From contig NC_091976.1 in NCBI RefSeq assembly GCF_036711975.1, positions 25,234,001 to 25,298,000 of the forward strand: a DNA stretch of 64,000 nucleotides. The letters are read 5' to 3'. Shown here piece by piece: positions 1 to 12,744 of the stretch. This DNA is from Onthophagus taurus. Its lineage: Eukaryota > Arthropoda > Insecta > Coleoptera > Scarabaeidae. A program made the position numbers and the translations under genes. The notes beneath the pieces were generated by a model. The model was not told the origin of the DNA and did not search any database. It worked only from the letters and a program-made list of their open reading frames with translations. How positions within the stretch are numbered: the first letter of the stretch is position 1; each line of letters opens with the position of its first letter.

Positions 1-621
1 AATTGTTTCTTCCGTGCGTTTAGCTATGGATACATCGAAAAACTTCTTAACAACAAAGAGGATTTTAACACCTTTTTTATGTTAGCTAGTAACAGTAAAA
101 ATAGTTTAGTCCAACTAGGATTTCCACAATTTACAGTTGAAGACTTTTACGATACAGTATGTATAATTTTTTAACTATATTTAACAAGTATAATTAAACT
201 TAAATTGTAGTTTATGGAAGTGCTCAAGCGTATAGGCGAAACAAAGAATGTAAATGATGCGCGACGCGAGTTGCATACATTGTTTAATGAACAGGGTTAT
301 TCAGACTACATGGTTGTCTATTTGAGACTATTAACTAGCGGACAATTGCAGCGTGACCAAGACTTTTATAGTTGTTTCATTGAAGGCGATCGTACGGTGG
401 CTGATTTTTGCCATCAAGAAGTAGAGCCAATGTATAAAGAAAGTGACCATATTCATATAATGGCCGCTTGCTCTGCTATGAATACAGGCGTGCGAGTAGT
501 TTATATGGACAGAGGCAACAACAAACAAGTTACTGAGCATGATTTACCTGAGGGTAGCGACCCTTATGTTCACTTACTGTACCGTCCTGGACATTATGAC
601 ATCCTTTATCCAAATAATTAA
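1..621 (+). CDS. OTUB1: Otubain (OTUB1-type) ubiquitin thioesterase, 3' part
   Basis: Exons <1..156 and 211..621, joined across a 54-nt GTATGT...TTGTAG intron. The protein is a cytosolic OTU-family cysteine protease that cleaves Lys48-linked ubiquitin chains and, in the animal family, also restrains E2 enzymes. The window opens inside the OTU domain: the second codon (4..6) is the catalytic Cys of the motif NCFFRAF. Exon 2 carries the family blocks DYMVVYLRLLTSG, QEVEPMYKESDHIHI and, at the C-terminus, RPGHYDIL with the catalytic His. The protein ends six residues after that block, as OTUB1 does. The N-terminal region lies outside the window. An ATTAAA near 664 may be its poly(A) signal. It converges tail-to-tail with the next gene. 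The family call is firm; OTUB1 versus OTUB2 rests on overall resemblance. Confidence 0.93.
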
Positions 622-842
622 ACATGTATTAGTTCCGTTTATACTATATATATTATTTTTTTCATTAAAATAATTTCTATTATGAAATAATCCAAGAAAA
701 AAATAATTGTGTTTTTAATTACCATTAAATTCATATACACAGGACATATTTAGGTGGACTTAATCATTTATTAAGAAGAATTTATTAATTGTTAACAGCC
801 AATTTTATTTAATTAATATTTATAATAAAAATACAATTTAAG

Positions 843-3800
843 TTAAGTAACTACAGACCTAGAATCAAATAATTTGCTAAAATAACCAATTAAGTTTTTA
901 AAGAAAATAATAATCGAGTATTCTTGATTATTTAAGCTATATTTTGCATATTCGAGCTCAATTAAAACGTTTCCTAAGCTAATAAAACCTAAAGTAAAAC
1001 AAATAAACGTCGCTACGATTAATATTTCCGTAATTGACCCGTTTTCCGTCCAATTTTTGTATTTAATCGTAGAAATCTCGTTAAATTTTTTAACATAACA
1101 AACAACTTTTTCCCTGGAAAAACGTAAAATCGGCATTTAAAAATATTTCGTGACTAGAATAATTACCTAGGCGTTAATTCTGAGTAATTTTGTTCAATTT
1201 GACTAGATTCAATATCATCATTTGGTAATAATTCAGGTTCTTTAATAATTTCCTCTTTGCGTTCTTCGTTTTGAACGATTTCTAGTCCTTCAGTCGTTCC
1301 CTCTTTAATTTTAACGAGATCAACACCAAGTCTAAAAATAAAAATAAAATCTGAAACATTTTTTTTGTATAAAACGATCTTTATTTGCGTTTTTTTTTTT
1401 TTATTAACCAGATTCGACTTGAATCGGTGCAATAAAAGTCGTAATTACGATGATTCAGTACGCTGAGTGGAATTAAATGAAAGCAAATTGTTGAAAAATA
1501 TGAACCGGTTTAGGCCATTAAAAATTTTTAAAAATTACATTTTTTTTTTTCAACTTACTCTAATCTTGAAGGTCGACTAATTCTCGGTAAAGCCGAAGTT
1601 CGAAACGCCATTTCCGACGGCCTTCTCGTTCGCATTTTTGAATCAAAACTTCCACCTTTTTGGGTGATTGTTGCTATACTTGCTCTTCGTTTGCTTAGTA
1701 AAGGTGTTCCTTGTGGTGATTTAGATTTTTGTGATTCATCCAAATTATGAGGGGTATTTTGAAGAACTTTTCTGTTGGATAAAATTTAATTTTTAAGATA
1801 TATAGTAAAATCTTGATATAACGGACTTCTAGTTCTTTTAATTCTTATTCAGCGTTAGATTCTTATATGTTTTTTATTAAATTAAAATTAGAGCTAAGTT
1901 TACGGTTTTAAGACGGCTAAACACGAATGTTTCTAGTTCTAGGTAGTGTTAGTTCTTTTGCTAGTATTTGTTCTAGTTTGGTTGTGACTCAGCGCTAGAT
2001 TGTTGTATACTGTTTATTCAACTAAAACTAGAACCAATATTAGATCTAGAACTAGAAACATTCAGGTTTAGCCGCTTTAACCCTTTGTGTCCCGACGGTA
2101 CTTTAAAGTAGCGGTAGTTTTAAACACTCATTTTGAACTGTAGATATTCGGCGCATTTAAAGCTGTTGGTACTTTCTACTATACAAGAAAGAATCAGTAT
2201 AAAAAATGACACAATTCGCAGTGTAGGGTTTTTAGGTATATTTAAACTTATTCGTCCAGATCATAGAAGAATAGTGAAAAGTGGTGTTGTTGAATTCTGT
2301 TGTTCAAAAAGGTATCTCTTTGATAAATGGTTATTAGGTGTGATTATTACAGATCATTTTAAAAAAGAAAGCATTGAGCTTTAATTTAGAACAAGTCTTA
2401 TTCCTTAATTTTAATAAATACGGCTTCCAGGAATTTTTAAATTAGCATCTTTTTTGACACTTTTAGGTTATACGAAAATGTAAGGTTTGTTTCAACATTT
2501 ATTTTCTCAATATTTTTCTAATCCAACCCAGCAATTATTATACATCATTTTAAAAAGAAAGCTTTGAGCTTTAACTTAGAACAAGTCTCATTCCTTAATT
2601 TCAATAAATACAGCTTCCAGGAATTTTTAAATTAGCATCTTTTTTGACACTTTTATGTTATACGAAAATGTAAGTTTTGTTTCAACATTTTTTTTCTCAA
2701 TATTTTTCCAATCCAACCCAACAATTATTATACATCATTTTAAAGAGAAAGCTTTGAGCTTTAATTTAGAACAAGTCTCATTCCTTAATTTCAATAAATA
2801 CGCCTTCCAGGAATTTTTAAATTAGCATCTTTTTTCACAGTTTTAGGTTATACGAAAATGTAAGATTTATTTCAACATTTTTTTTCTCAATATTTTTCTA
2901 ATCCAACCCAACAATTATTATACATCATTTTAAAAAGAAAGCTTTGAGCTTTAATTTAGAACAAGTCTAATTCCTTAATTTCATTAAATATGGCTTCCAG
3001 GAATTTTTTAATTAGCATCTTTTTTTGACACGTTTAGGTTATACGAAAATGTAAGTTTTGTTTTAACATTTTTTTTCTCAATATTTTTCCAATCCAACCC
3101 AACAATTATTATACATCATTTTAAAGAGAAAGCTTTGAGCTTTAATATAGAATAAGTCTCATTCCTTAATTTCGATAAATACGGCTTCCAGGAATTTTTA
3201 AATTAGCATCTTTTTTTGACACGTTTAGGTTATACGAAAATGTAAGGTTTGTTTCAACATTTTTTTTCTCAATATTTTTCTAGTCCAACCCAACAATTAT
3301 TATACATCATTTTAAAGAGAAAGCTTTAAGCTTCAATTTAAAATAAGTTTCATTTCTTAATTTCGATAAACACAACTTCCAGGAATTTTTTAATTAGCAT
3401 CTTTTTTGACACTTAGCTTATACGAAAATGTTAGTTTTTGCTCAATATGTTTTTTCTCAATATTCTATCTGATTTTCGTCGTTCTATAGCTACAGGTCTG
3501 ATAAATAAATATTCAAATTTACTGCGTCCACGAAAATGTCGTAGCGCAAATTCAAAAGAAACAGGAAGTTGTGAAAATTGTTCTGCCAAAGCAACTCAAA
3601 TACCATTATTCCCCTGGAATGGGGGACTGCATATTTTGCTAAAATTGATTCCAAAGGCCTTTACTGAGTGTATTTTGATAGCGTGTTAATTCTGTCACAA
3701 AGTTTCAAAATTTTTGACTTCCCATGGGACACAAAGGGTTAAGAGACGTACGGCTATACCCGAATGTTTCTACTTCTAGGTCTAGTGTTAGTCTTAGTTT

Positions 3801-6800
3801 TAACTGTTGAGAAGAATTAATAACTGTTAAGATTGTTGTATATTCTTCATTGAACTAACACTAGACCTAGCACCAGAAACATTCGGGTTTAGCCGCACGT
3901 CTCTTAAGACGGCTAATCCCGAATGATTCTAGTTCTAGGTCGAGTGTTAGTTCAAATGCTAGTGTCAGTTCTAATTTTAGTTGTTATTGAGTGCTAGATT
4001 GTTGTATATTTTTTATTGAATAAAAACTAGAACTAGAATCATTCGGGTTTAGCCGTACCTCTCTTAAGACGGCTAAACAAACCCGAATGTTTCAAGTTCT
4101 AGGTCTAGTATTAGTTGTTATTTAACATTGTTGTATATCAAAAATTTGTCATATAACGGACTTTTCACACTTACTTCCACATATTATTCCGTTATATGGA
4201 GATTTTACTATACCTTAAAAGAAAATAATAATTACTTTGTATATTGTAAATGTTTTCTGGCTGAATCTCTTTGTTGTTTTAACAAGGTGACGTGATTGAT
4301 CATCAATTGAACGCTTTGTGCTAATCTATCTTCGTGTTGAACGGCCCCGAATCGTTCCGCGGAAATCGTGGCATGCGAAGCTGCTTTCATAACAACATCC
4401 ACTTGTCCTAAAAGGTCGGTTAATAATTCGGTGGTTTCGGCGTCGACGCACAATTGTTGTAATTTATAGGCCCTATCAACTAATCGATCGATTTCTACTA
4501 AAAGATTTTTTTCGGTTTGATCGCGATATCTTTTCTGCCTTAAACAACGGTCTTGAATCGTCGCGGAATCTATCCGAAACGCTAAAGCTAAAGCTACAAA
4601 TTTTTGTTCGAGTTCTTCTTCGTTCAATCTTTCCCTGTGAATTAAAGATTTAATTAAAATTTTTTTTGGGTGTATTTTTTATTACTTTGGGCTATCTCCC
4701 AAGAGCCCCATCTTTTCTAAAACGGGATCTGGAAGACTTGGAAAGATTTCGAAAGGTTCATCTTGACCGGCGATTGTCGGTGATCCGTCAGACATAGAGC
4801 GAAATCTTCTTTTATCGGCTATCTGTAAATTAATGCAAATTATTTTAACTTTCACTAAAACCCGATTTTTTTTTTTGAATTTTTTTTTACTTTAATCTAA
4901 ATCTTAATGCAAATGTCGGTTTGGGTCACCGTATGGTTGACGACATTGAGTGTCGTGTTAGGTTTTACGCGGATTTTACAAAACGAACTGCACAAATAGT
5001 ACATGAAAAACATTTTCTTATCGTGTTAATTGTATCCGAGATAATTCCAGTTTAATTTGTGGTGTTATTTGATGGATACTTCTTGTTTTTGGAATGAATA
5101 ATGACTTTGGAATTAAATTGCGATTCGAATCAAAAAGTTTTTGTTTATTTATTATGGTAAAAGAAAGAAAGGTTAATATGTTATCAAATTTACTATATTA
5201 ATGTATGACTCAAAATATATACTTACTTTAATCTATTTTAACAATTCGTTATGGTACTAAATTTATTTCTAACTTTTTTAATTTTAAAGTTTGCTATTAA
5301 ACTTCTTTAAACCACTTCCTACTTTTTAATCAATGTTTTATAGATAAGATAACGAATTAATTCCGCTAAAATATTAAAAAAAATGTATATATAACGCCGA
5401 ACAATCTAAATATCGTGTAAAACCGTGACATTTAGTTTACAACATTTTTCCCATTGTTTATTTTCTCGGCAACGAACAGGAAAAAAATATCAGGACGAAA
5501 CGTATATCCTGATGAGAATTTATTTATGCAGACAGCTTTTGATGTGTGGTTGGATTTGGGTTATTAATAGAAAATTTCGCTCATTGAATCTTCCACGTGC
5601 ACTAAAATTTAACTGTTTGCACTTCGTGTTTCGAAAATTTGCGCCAATACGTAAACACAGTATTAAATAATTTTAAGATGATACGAATTCCGGTTATTTT
5701 CTATTTCCAAACCTATCTCTTTGATGTATGAGTACAATTCGACGGATTCTTTTTTTTGCGTTTAACTTTTTTTTTGGGGGTAAACATTAAACAAACGTCC
5801 TTTTGTTTGAAAACTTTTTTATAATGGAGAATTTCCATCACCCACGTCATTAACGCGTGGGGTTTCTTTATTTTTAATTTGACGAAGTTAGTAATTCTTG
5901 TAACAAAGTTATTTTTAAAAAATCTAAAAATCGATCGTGTCCTACTAAAAAAAAAACGATTTCGCTTATAAAAACCGTATGGTTTAAATAAAATGCCATC
6001 GTTCGAGGTAAACATGCGGTGACGTAATTATTTATAAACATGTATTTAGTAGAATGTTAATAATGCTCTTATAAAGTGCTTGGAATTCGAGCTAAATAAA
6101 AATATTGAAATTGTTGTGTAAAGATTATATTAATTAAACGAAAAAGGGGAGGAGGTAATTAATTTATTAATATAAAATGAGCGTTGGCGACGATAACGAT
6201 ATCGTTATAAAAATTTAAACGTACACGCAAAGTTTATTTTAAAAATGAAAAAAGCGAAAACATAATTAAGTAACGCACTGTAGATTACTTGCTTGTTTGT
6301 TCGTTATGTTCTCATTAGTCTTAGCAAAAACATGTGATAATTCCACATTCTTTTGATATTAACCTTTTTTTTGTCTATAGGATGTTTTTGTGATTTTTGG
6401 AATCATTTTTACCACATATACTGAAATAACAATGATTAAAATTAAGATTAAACTCCGACATAAAATTTATTTATTTAAATTGGAGAGCAACATCATACAT
6501 GAGTTTATCTTAATTTGATTAGCCTTCAGTTGCTCCTCGATCTTGGATGAAGTACTGGAAACATGTATCGATATTGAGAGTTGTCAGAGACAATATTGAG
6601 CGATATTTGCGACTGTGGTGAAAAGTATCTGAAATGATGTTGAGAAATGTACGTGATAACATTAAGAGTTGTTAGAGAAAGCATTGAATGGTGCCAAAAA
6701 CGTTACCATATTGAGATGTGGTACGGATGAGATAATATATAATAGGATGTCCACGACGATTTTGAGAGTTCACAACATTGAGAGATGATCAGATATACGT

Positions 6801-9800
6801 TGAGAGACGCTCTTGATAAGTTTTATATATTATATATTAACTAATATTTGACTCTGTTAAGAGGTATCTGGATACTGAGGGATGTCTGTAACAAAATAAG
6901 AACGTCTGAAAACCGAATGTCGCTCTGAATAATGTTCAGGGCGCAATAGGACTTTTTTCATTGAATACAACTTTATTTATACCAGGTTTGTCATTAGCAA
7001 CCTCATTGTAACAATCCCAATACGATATATAAAATCTCTTGTTGCAGTTTCGTCGATTATTAATTAAAGTATCCTCTTTTTAATGCAAAAAGCCGTTTTG
7101 AAAAAACACTTTTAGTTCTTGAGAAATACATCTTTGAAATAATCGACAATTTTTTCGAATTTTGCAATTTTCACCGATTAAATTTTAAAAATTCGTATAA
7201 AATCCAATTCTTGGAATATCCGTATGAAAATTTACCAAAGTGTTAATAAAAGTGTCCTCTTTCCAATGAACCAACCCGTTTTGAAAAATAACTTTTAGTT
7301 TTTGAGAAAACAATATTTAAAGTTTTGATAAAATTTTCGATATTGCAATTTTCATCGATAACTTTCAAAATTCTCTACAAAATTAATTTCTTGAAGGATC
7401 CTTGTGGAAATATCACCAATTATTAATTAAAGTATCCTCTTTTTAATACAAAAAGCCATTTTGAAAAAACACTTTTAGTTCTTGAGAAATAAATTTTTTA
7501 AATGATCGACAATTTTTTCGAATTTTGCAATTTTCGCCGATTAAGTTTTAAAAATTCGTGTAAAATCCAATTCTTGGAATATCAGTATGAAAATTTCCCA
7601 AAGTGTTAATAAAAGTGTCCTCTTTCCAATGAACCAACCCGTTTTGAAAAATAACTTTTAGTTTTTGAGCAAACAATATTTAAAGTTTTGATAAAATTTT
7701 CGATGTTGCAATTTTCATCGATAACTTTCAAAATTCGCTACAAAATTAATTTCTTGAAGGATCCTTGTGGAAATATCACCAATTATTAATCAAAGTATCC
7801 TCTTTTTAACGCAAAAAGTCGTTTTGAAAACTCACTTTTAGTTCTTGAGAAATAAATTTTTGAAACAATCGACAATTTTTTCGAATTTTGCAATGCCGAT
7901 TAACTTTTAAAAATTTGTATAAAATCCAATTCTTGGAATATGAGTATGAAAGTTTCCCAAAGTGTTAATAAAAGTGTCCTCTTTCCAATGAACCAACCCG
8001 TTTTGAAAAATAACTTTTAGTTTTTGAGAAAACAATATTTAAAGTTTTGATAAAATTTTCGATGTTGCAATTTTCATCGATAACTTTCAAAATTCGCTAC
8101 AAAATTAATTTCTTGAAGGATCCTTGTGGAAATATCACCAATTATTAATTAAAGTATCCTCTTTTTAATACAAAAAGCCGTTTTGAAAAATCACTTTTAG
8201 TTGTTGAGAAATAAATTTTTGAAATAATCGACAATTTTTTCGAATTTTGCAATTTTCACCGATTAAGTTTTAAAAATTCGTGTAAAATCCAATTCTTTTA
8301 ATATGAGTATGAAAATTTCCCAAAGTGTTAATAAAAGTGTCCTCTTTCCAATGAACCAATCCGTTTTGAAAAATAACTTTTAGTTTTTGAGAAAACAATA
8401 TTTAAAGTTTTGATAAAATTTTCGATGTTGCAATTTTCATCGATAACTTTCAAAATTCTCTACAAAATTAATTTCTTGAAGGATCCTTGTGGAAATATCA
8501 CCAATTATTAATTAAAGTATCCTCTTTTTAATGCAACAAGCCGTTTTGAAAAAACACTTTTAGTTCTTGAGAAATAAATTTTTGAAATAATCGACAATTT
8601 TTTCGAATTTTGCAATTTTCACCGATTAAGTTTTAAAAATTCGTGTAAAATCCAATTCTTGGAATATGAGTATGAAAATTTCTCAACGTGTTAATAAAAG
8701 TGTCCTCTTTCCAATGAACCAACCCGATTTGAAAAATAACTTTTAGTTTTTGAGAAAACAATATTTAAAGTTTTGATAAAATTTTCGATGTTGCAATTTT
8801 CATCGATAAGTTTCAAAATTCGCTACAAAATTAATTTCTTGAAGGATCCTTGTGGAAATATCACCAATTATTAATTAAAGTGTCCTCTTTTTAATGCAAC
8901 AAGCCGTTTTGAAAAATCGCTTTTAGTTCTTGAGAAATAAATTTTTGAAATAATCGACAATTTTTTCGAATTTTGCAATTTTCGCCGATTAACTTTTAAA
9001 AATTTGTATAAAATCTAGTTCTCGGAATATGAGTGAAAATTTCCCAAAGTGTTAATAAAAGTGTCCTCTTTCCAATGAACCAACCCGTTTTGAAAAATAA
9101 CTTTTAGTTTTTGAGCAAATAATATTTAAAGTTTTGATAAAATTTTCGATGTTGCAATTTTCATCGATAACTTTCAAAATTCGCTACAAAATTAATTTCT
9201 TGAACGATCCTTGTGGAAATATCACCAATTATTAATCAAAGTATCCTCTTTTTAATGCAAAAAGCCGTTTTGAAAAATCACTTTTAGTTCTTGAGAAATA
9301 AAGTTTTTAAATAATCGACAATTTTTTCAAATTTTGCAATTTTCGCCGATTAACTTTTAAAAATTCCTATAAAATCCATTTCTGGGAATATAAGTATGAA
9401 GATTTACCAAAGTGTTAATAAAAGTGTCCTCTTTCCAATGAACCAACCCGTTTTGAAAAATAACTTTTAGCTTTTGAGAAAACAGTATTTGAAGTATTGA
9501 TAATAAAATTTTCGATGTTGAATTTTATCTGCTTGACGATGTCTGCCCAAAGAAGTCGGAACAACTGTTGATTCAAATAATGGGTGCCTTATGGGTATTA
9601 TGTTTATCATGTTTTTTTAGCTCTTGGTAATTTGCGTAGATTCCAGTACCAATACAAAATTTGCTACATATTCCGCTTCAATAAAATAACAATATTAAGC
9701 ACTGTTTGGAACTACATATCTTGACTATCCGAGTTAATAATTTAGCCAAGGTCGCTTGCAGACGAGGCTCTATAATGGATGTTATAATAACCCAAAACTG

Positions 9801-12065
9801 ATCTTCACATTTCTGCGCCTCGGTCGTAAGCAACCTCAGCGTCAACAGAATAGGAACTATGTTGTACTTCTCCAATAATTTAATTAATGATGATTTTGAA
9901 GCTGAAAATATGATGTGTTTGAGGACAAAATCGAATTATGCATAAAAAATAAAGTCAATTATAACTTATATAAAGAAAGTTAAAAAAATCAATCTGTTAA
10001 ACGTCACTTTTATGACAGCTATATTTTGACGTTTAACTGACAAGTTCACTTTTAAGGTTAATTCCATTTTTATAAAATTTCTCATTAAATTAACTTAATA
10101 TTCGAATTTCTATCAATGTCCCATCTTTAACTTAATAATTCAATAATTTAACGTTTCACCATTTCAAATTATTTTCCCTCAATCTCCATTTGATCAAAAT
10201 CAATTCGTATAAAGTCTATTAATGAAGTTGACATTGACTTTAAATTTTCATTTAATGAACACTTTTTGACAAACATTCATATTTAATTGATAAGTTGTTT
10301 TTAATCACTTTTAAAGTTGTTAACAAAACGATTTATTATATTTAAATTTTAAACGTGACTTTAAAAAAAAATTGGGTTGGTAACATGATATTTTTTTTTA
10401 GGTCTATTATATTATAATTAGATTAAAAAGTTCAATTAATTTGATTTAAACGATAAATTTAAGAATTAATATATTCTTTTTATATTAAAATTGATATCAA
10501 AATGTTTCAAACTTAATAATTTAATATTAACAAAAAAATTTTTTTATCGTGTTTAACTTCACGTTGGATAAAAATTTTACATTCTATTTTCAAATTTAAT
10601 ACTTATATTGTTAATAATAAAAGGGGAAATAGAAAATTTATTGGAATTAATCCATATCCTTTTTTAACTCGAAAATTTGGCGAGAAAAATTCTTAAGTGA
10701 TTCCCCTTGTGAATTAATTTAATAATTCCGTGTTGTATCGATCTCGGTATTACCATAATTTCTTATATAATCACTCTTGTAAAATATCCTTTTATTAATT
10801 AATAGGTAATTGTCATAAACGCTTTCGATTTTAAGTAATCACTTTTAGGCCGTCGTCCTTGGACTATGTATTTATGAATTTTTTAACCAAACCAAATTTT
10901 CTTATCATTACAACATATCAAGCTATACTTTAACTTATCTTGACAACTTTATTATTTAAATCTTGTATTAAGAGTGGGATCCTTCCATTCATCATTTATG
11001 CTTTAATCGTTAAAATTTAGTTTTAAAATTATTCTGCAAGTCACAAAAACATCCGCTATAAATAAATAAGAAAAAAATCTTGTTGATAATAAAATTTCAT
11101 TATAATTTATGATGTTTTTATTATTCTTTTTATTATGCAATGAAATTGTAAAATCATTAAATAGTATTTTGTATGATTAAGACGATTTAAATAATACTAG
11201 AAGTTTAAAAAAATCAAAACAAGCCATTATTAGTACGATTATTAAACTAAGTTGTATTTATTTGGAAGAAAAAAAGTGTTATCGTAAACGATTAATTATC
11301 ATCAATGTTATTTCTATTTCTATCGTTTAAACAAAACAAGTTTATGCGGGATATAAAAAAAATGGGGAAACGTTTAAAACGGTAAACATTATTTTCTCAA
11401 AAATAACACTTTAATAATACTTAACTTTCGGATTTAACACATTTAAATTTCGCACTTTACATAAAATTTTATAACATTCGGATTTTTGTATACATGAAGT
11501 ATCACGTCTCGAAATTAAATATTTAGCGTACTGTGTCCAAGTATACATGATATTTTTTTTTTTTCAAAACTTTTTTAGCGCAGTCACTCTCCGTTTTAAA
11601 ACCCAAGGTTAGGTTTCACACTCCACCTCTAATATATCTTTATTGTTGAGTTATTGTTCAAGAAAATCAAGAAACTCGATACTCAAAAACCAAATCGCTG
11701 CAGGCGATTGCAAAAGGAATAATAAATATTAATAAAAAAAGAAACAAAACGAACCAAAACAACGAGAACGAATTAATTAACGAGCTACGATTGGTTTTAA
11801 GTAGAAAGGTCGAGTCTGTTAGTTCAATTTTACCACTAATCAAATATCACCAGATAAACAAAATAAAAATTTAATTTAAATAATTTATTACCTCTTTTCC
11901 GTTTTCTTTTAAACCATCTTGAGATCGTTCTTCTAACGGCAATAATTCTTCACTTGTGTCATTGCTTGAAGCGCTCGATACGGAAGAAGTTCTCGAATCG
12001 CTTCTGGCTCGATAAATCGAAGAGATATGATCGGAATTGTTGTTCATTTCGATAGCAGTCGGCAT
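843..12065 (-). CDS. LRMP: Tail-anchored JAW1/LRMP-IRAG family (MRVI1 domain) ER protein
   Basis: Six exons on the complement: 12065..11892, 4822..4686, 4634..4236, 1771..1559, 1331..1167, 1113..843. All junctions are GT-AG and every phase closes, giving 452 aa. Exon 3 encodes the family's coiled-coil core (about residues 105-237): an LEQKFVALALAFRID start, charged helical stretch, then SAERFGAVQHEDRL and VQLMINHVTLLK, the pattern I recall for LRMP/JAW1 and MRVI1/IRAG1. The last exon has one membrane helix (about 390-414) followed by a 38-residue tail, so the protein is tail-anchored with a lumenal C-terminus, as in JAW1. Vertebrate members bind IP3 receptors at the ER and outer nuclear envelope; that role here is inference. 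Residues 1-58 are Ser-rich and look disordered. The 7.1-kb intron 1 and 2.5-kb intron 3 are loaded with repeats. A 39-codon ORF at about 5005..4890 could supply an alternative first exon, but this is weak. Confidence 0.85.
2081..3738. mobile_element. piggyBac-like non-autonomous element
   Basis: The ends are perfect 13-bp inverted repeats: CCCTTTGTGTCCC at 2081-2093 and GGGACACAAAGGG at 3726-3738. TTAA flanks each side (2077-2080 and 3739-3742), the hallmark target duplication of piggyBac. The interior is mainly a 190-bp tandem array. Near the right end (about 3465-3690) is an ORF with an LSDFRRSIATGLI segment followed by Cys pairs, which resembles the C-terminal part of a piggyBac transposase; this is recognition by eye only. 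The element interrupts a foldback unit inside intron 3 of the LRMP-like gene. Confidence 0.82.
2371..3440. repeat. 190-bp tandem array, about 5.6 copies, inside the piggyBac-like element
   Basis: The marker GCTTTGAGCTTTAATTTAG (variants) starts at about 2371, 2561, 2751, 2941, 3132 and 3323, a steady 190-191 bp period. Copies differ by only a few substitutions and single-base indels; the last is the most diverged. The array lies wholly within the element bounded by TTAA and the 13-bp inverted repeats. Confidence 0.9.
4823..7040. other. Intronic AT-rich sequence, no gene recognised
   Basis: This is the 3' part of LRMP-like intron 1. Open frames here (plus 5425-5670, minus 5713-6015) show homopolymer-driven composition and no family resemblance. 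About 6540-6900 holds degenerate repeats of a TTGAGAG(A/T)TG word, possibly an old minisatellite. Confidence 0.5.
7040..9530. repeat. 362-bp dimeric satellite array, about 7 copies
   Basis: The marker GGATCCTTGTGGAAATATCACC recurs at 7396, 7759, 8118, 8481, 8844 and 9205, spacing 359-363 bp. Each 362-bp unit is a dimer of two related halves of about 180 bp. One half has GTATCCTCTTTTTAATGCAA; the other has GTGTCCTCTTTCCAATGAAC. Both continue through a shared CGTTTTGAAAAA(T)..CTTTTAG..GAGAAA core. It lies in LRMP-like intron 1. The same satellite occurs inverted at 12.77-14.50 kb and as a fragment at 25.1-25.4 kb. Confidence 0.93.
9531..11891. other. Intronic AT-rich sequence, no gene recognised
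   Basis: This is the 5' part of LRMP-like intron 1. A minus-strand frame at 9678-9875 (65 codons) adjoins the satellite and may be a transposon relic, but I cannot assign it. The rest shows no coding signal. Confidence 0.5.
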
Positions 12066-12744
12066 GTTGCGTTTTCGTTACAATTTAAAACGTGCATTTA
12101 TAAAGACTTTTTTGTTTCGAAACGAAGTTGCCGGATAAACTTCGTGGCATGCGCGCAAGATTTTCTTTTTTTAAACGATTCCGTTGTCGAGCTCGCGTTT
12201 TGTTCAACTGACACTTAAAAATCTGTTGCAAATTACTATAGTAGAACACACGAGGAGTTTTCCCCACTTCTACTCTCGAACGATTTACTTAAAGGCAGAA
12301 ATATGAATCGATTATTACTACAAATTGAATCATTTAAACTTTTTATTTTGTATTACGTTTATGATCAATAAAATTTAGCAAAAATAATTGATTTGATTAA
12401 AAAAAAGACTATTTTGAAATTTACTTTCCCAGGATCTATTTTTATTTCAATATTTTTTAATAAGTTCTTAGAATAGTTTTGTTGTACTTTTTTTAATGTT
12501 ATCGTGTGCGATTTATTTACATTTTTTTTGCTGTTATGTTTTAATGTTAGTGTGGTAATTGAAAATTTTAAAAAATAAATAATTTTAAACTAAAATTAAT
12601 AATGAGGAATGAACATGAAGAATTACAGGAAGTAAGAAGATTATGCTAATTAATTTAGATGTAAGAAACGCTTTGAAACAGGAAAAATTGCTCCAAAACG
12701 AACAAAAAGTGAGGAAACAAAGATAGTTTCATATACTAACGACT
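12066..12744. other. 5' flank of the LRMP-like gene
   Basis: The first 200 bases are less AT-rich than the surroundings and probably hold the promoter and 5' UTR of the minus-strand gene starting at 12065. No clear TATA box is visible. The remainder is AT-rich with no ORF of note. Confidence 0.4.

Larger units (their letters stand above)
1908..4135. repeat. Tandem foldback (hairpin) units, about 165 bp, in intron 3
   Basis: Each unit starts with AAGACGGCTAAACCCGAATG and ends with the reverse complement (CATTCGGGTTTAGCCGT). Between them lie inverted runs of CTAGTTCTAGGTCTAGTGTTAG, so a unit can fold into a long hairpin. Units lie at about 1908-2080 (interrupted by the piggyBac-like element), 3740-3903 and 3903-4068, with a truncated one to about 4135. 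Adjacent units abut at TCTCTTAAGACGG. The same family recurs at 53540-53970 and 55030-55110. No coding potential is visible. Confidence 0.8.

Noticed and set aside
5713-6015. 100-codon minus-strand ORF rich in Lys/Phe
   Set aside because: Composition follows A and T homopolymers; no splice logic or family resemblance.
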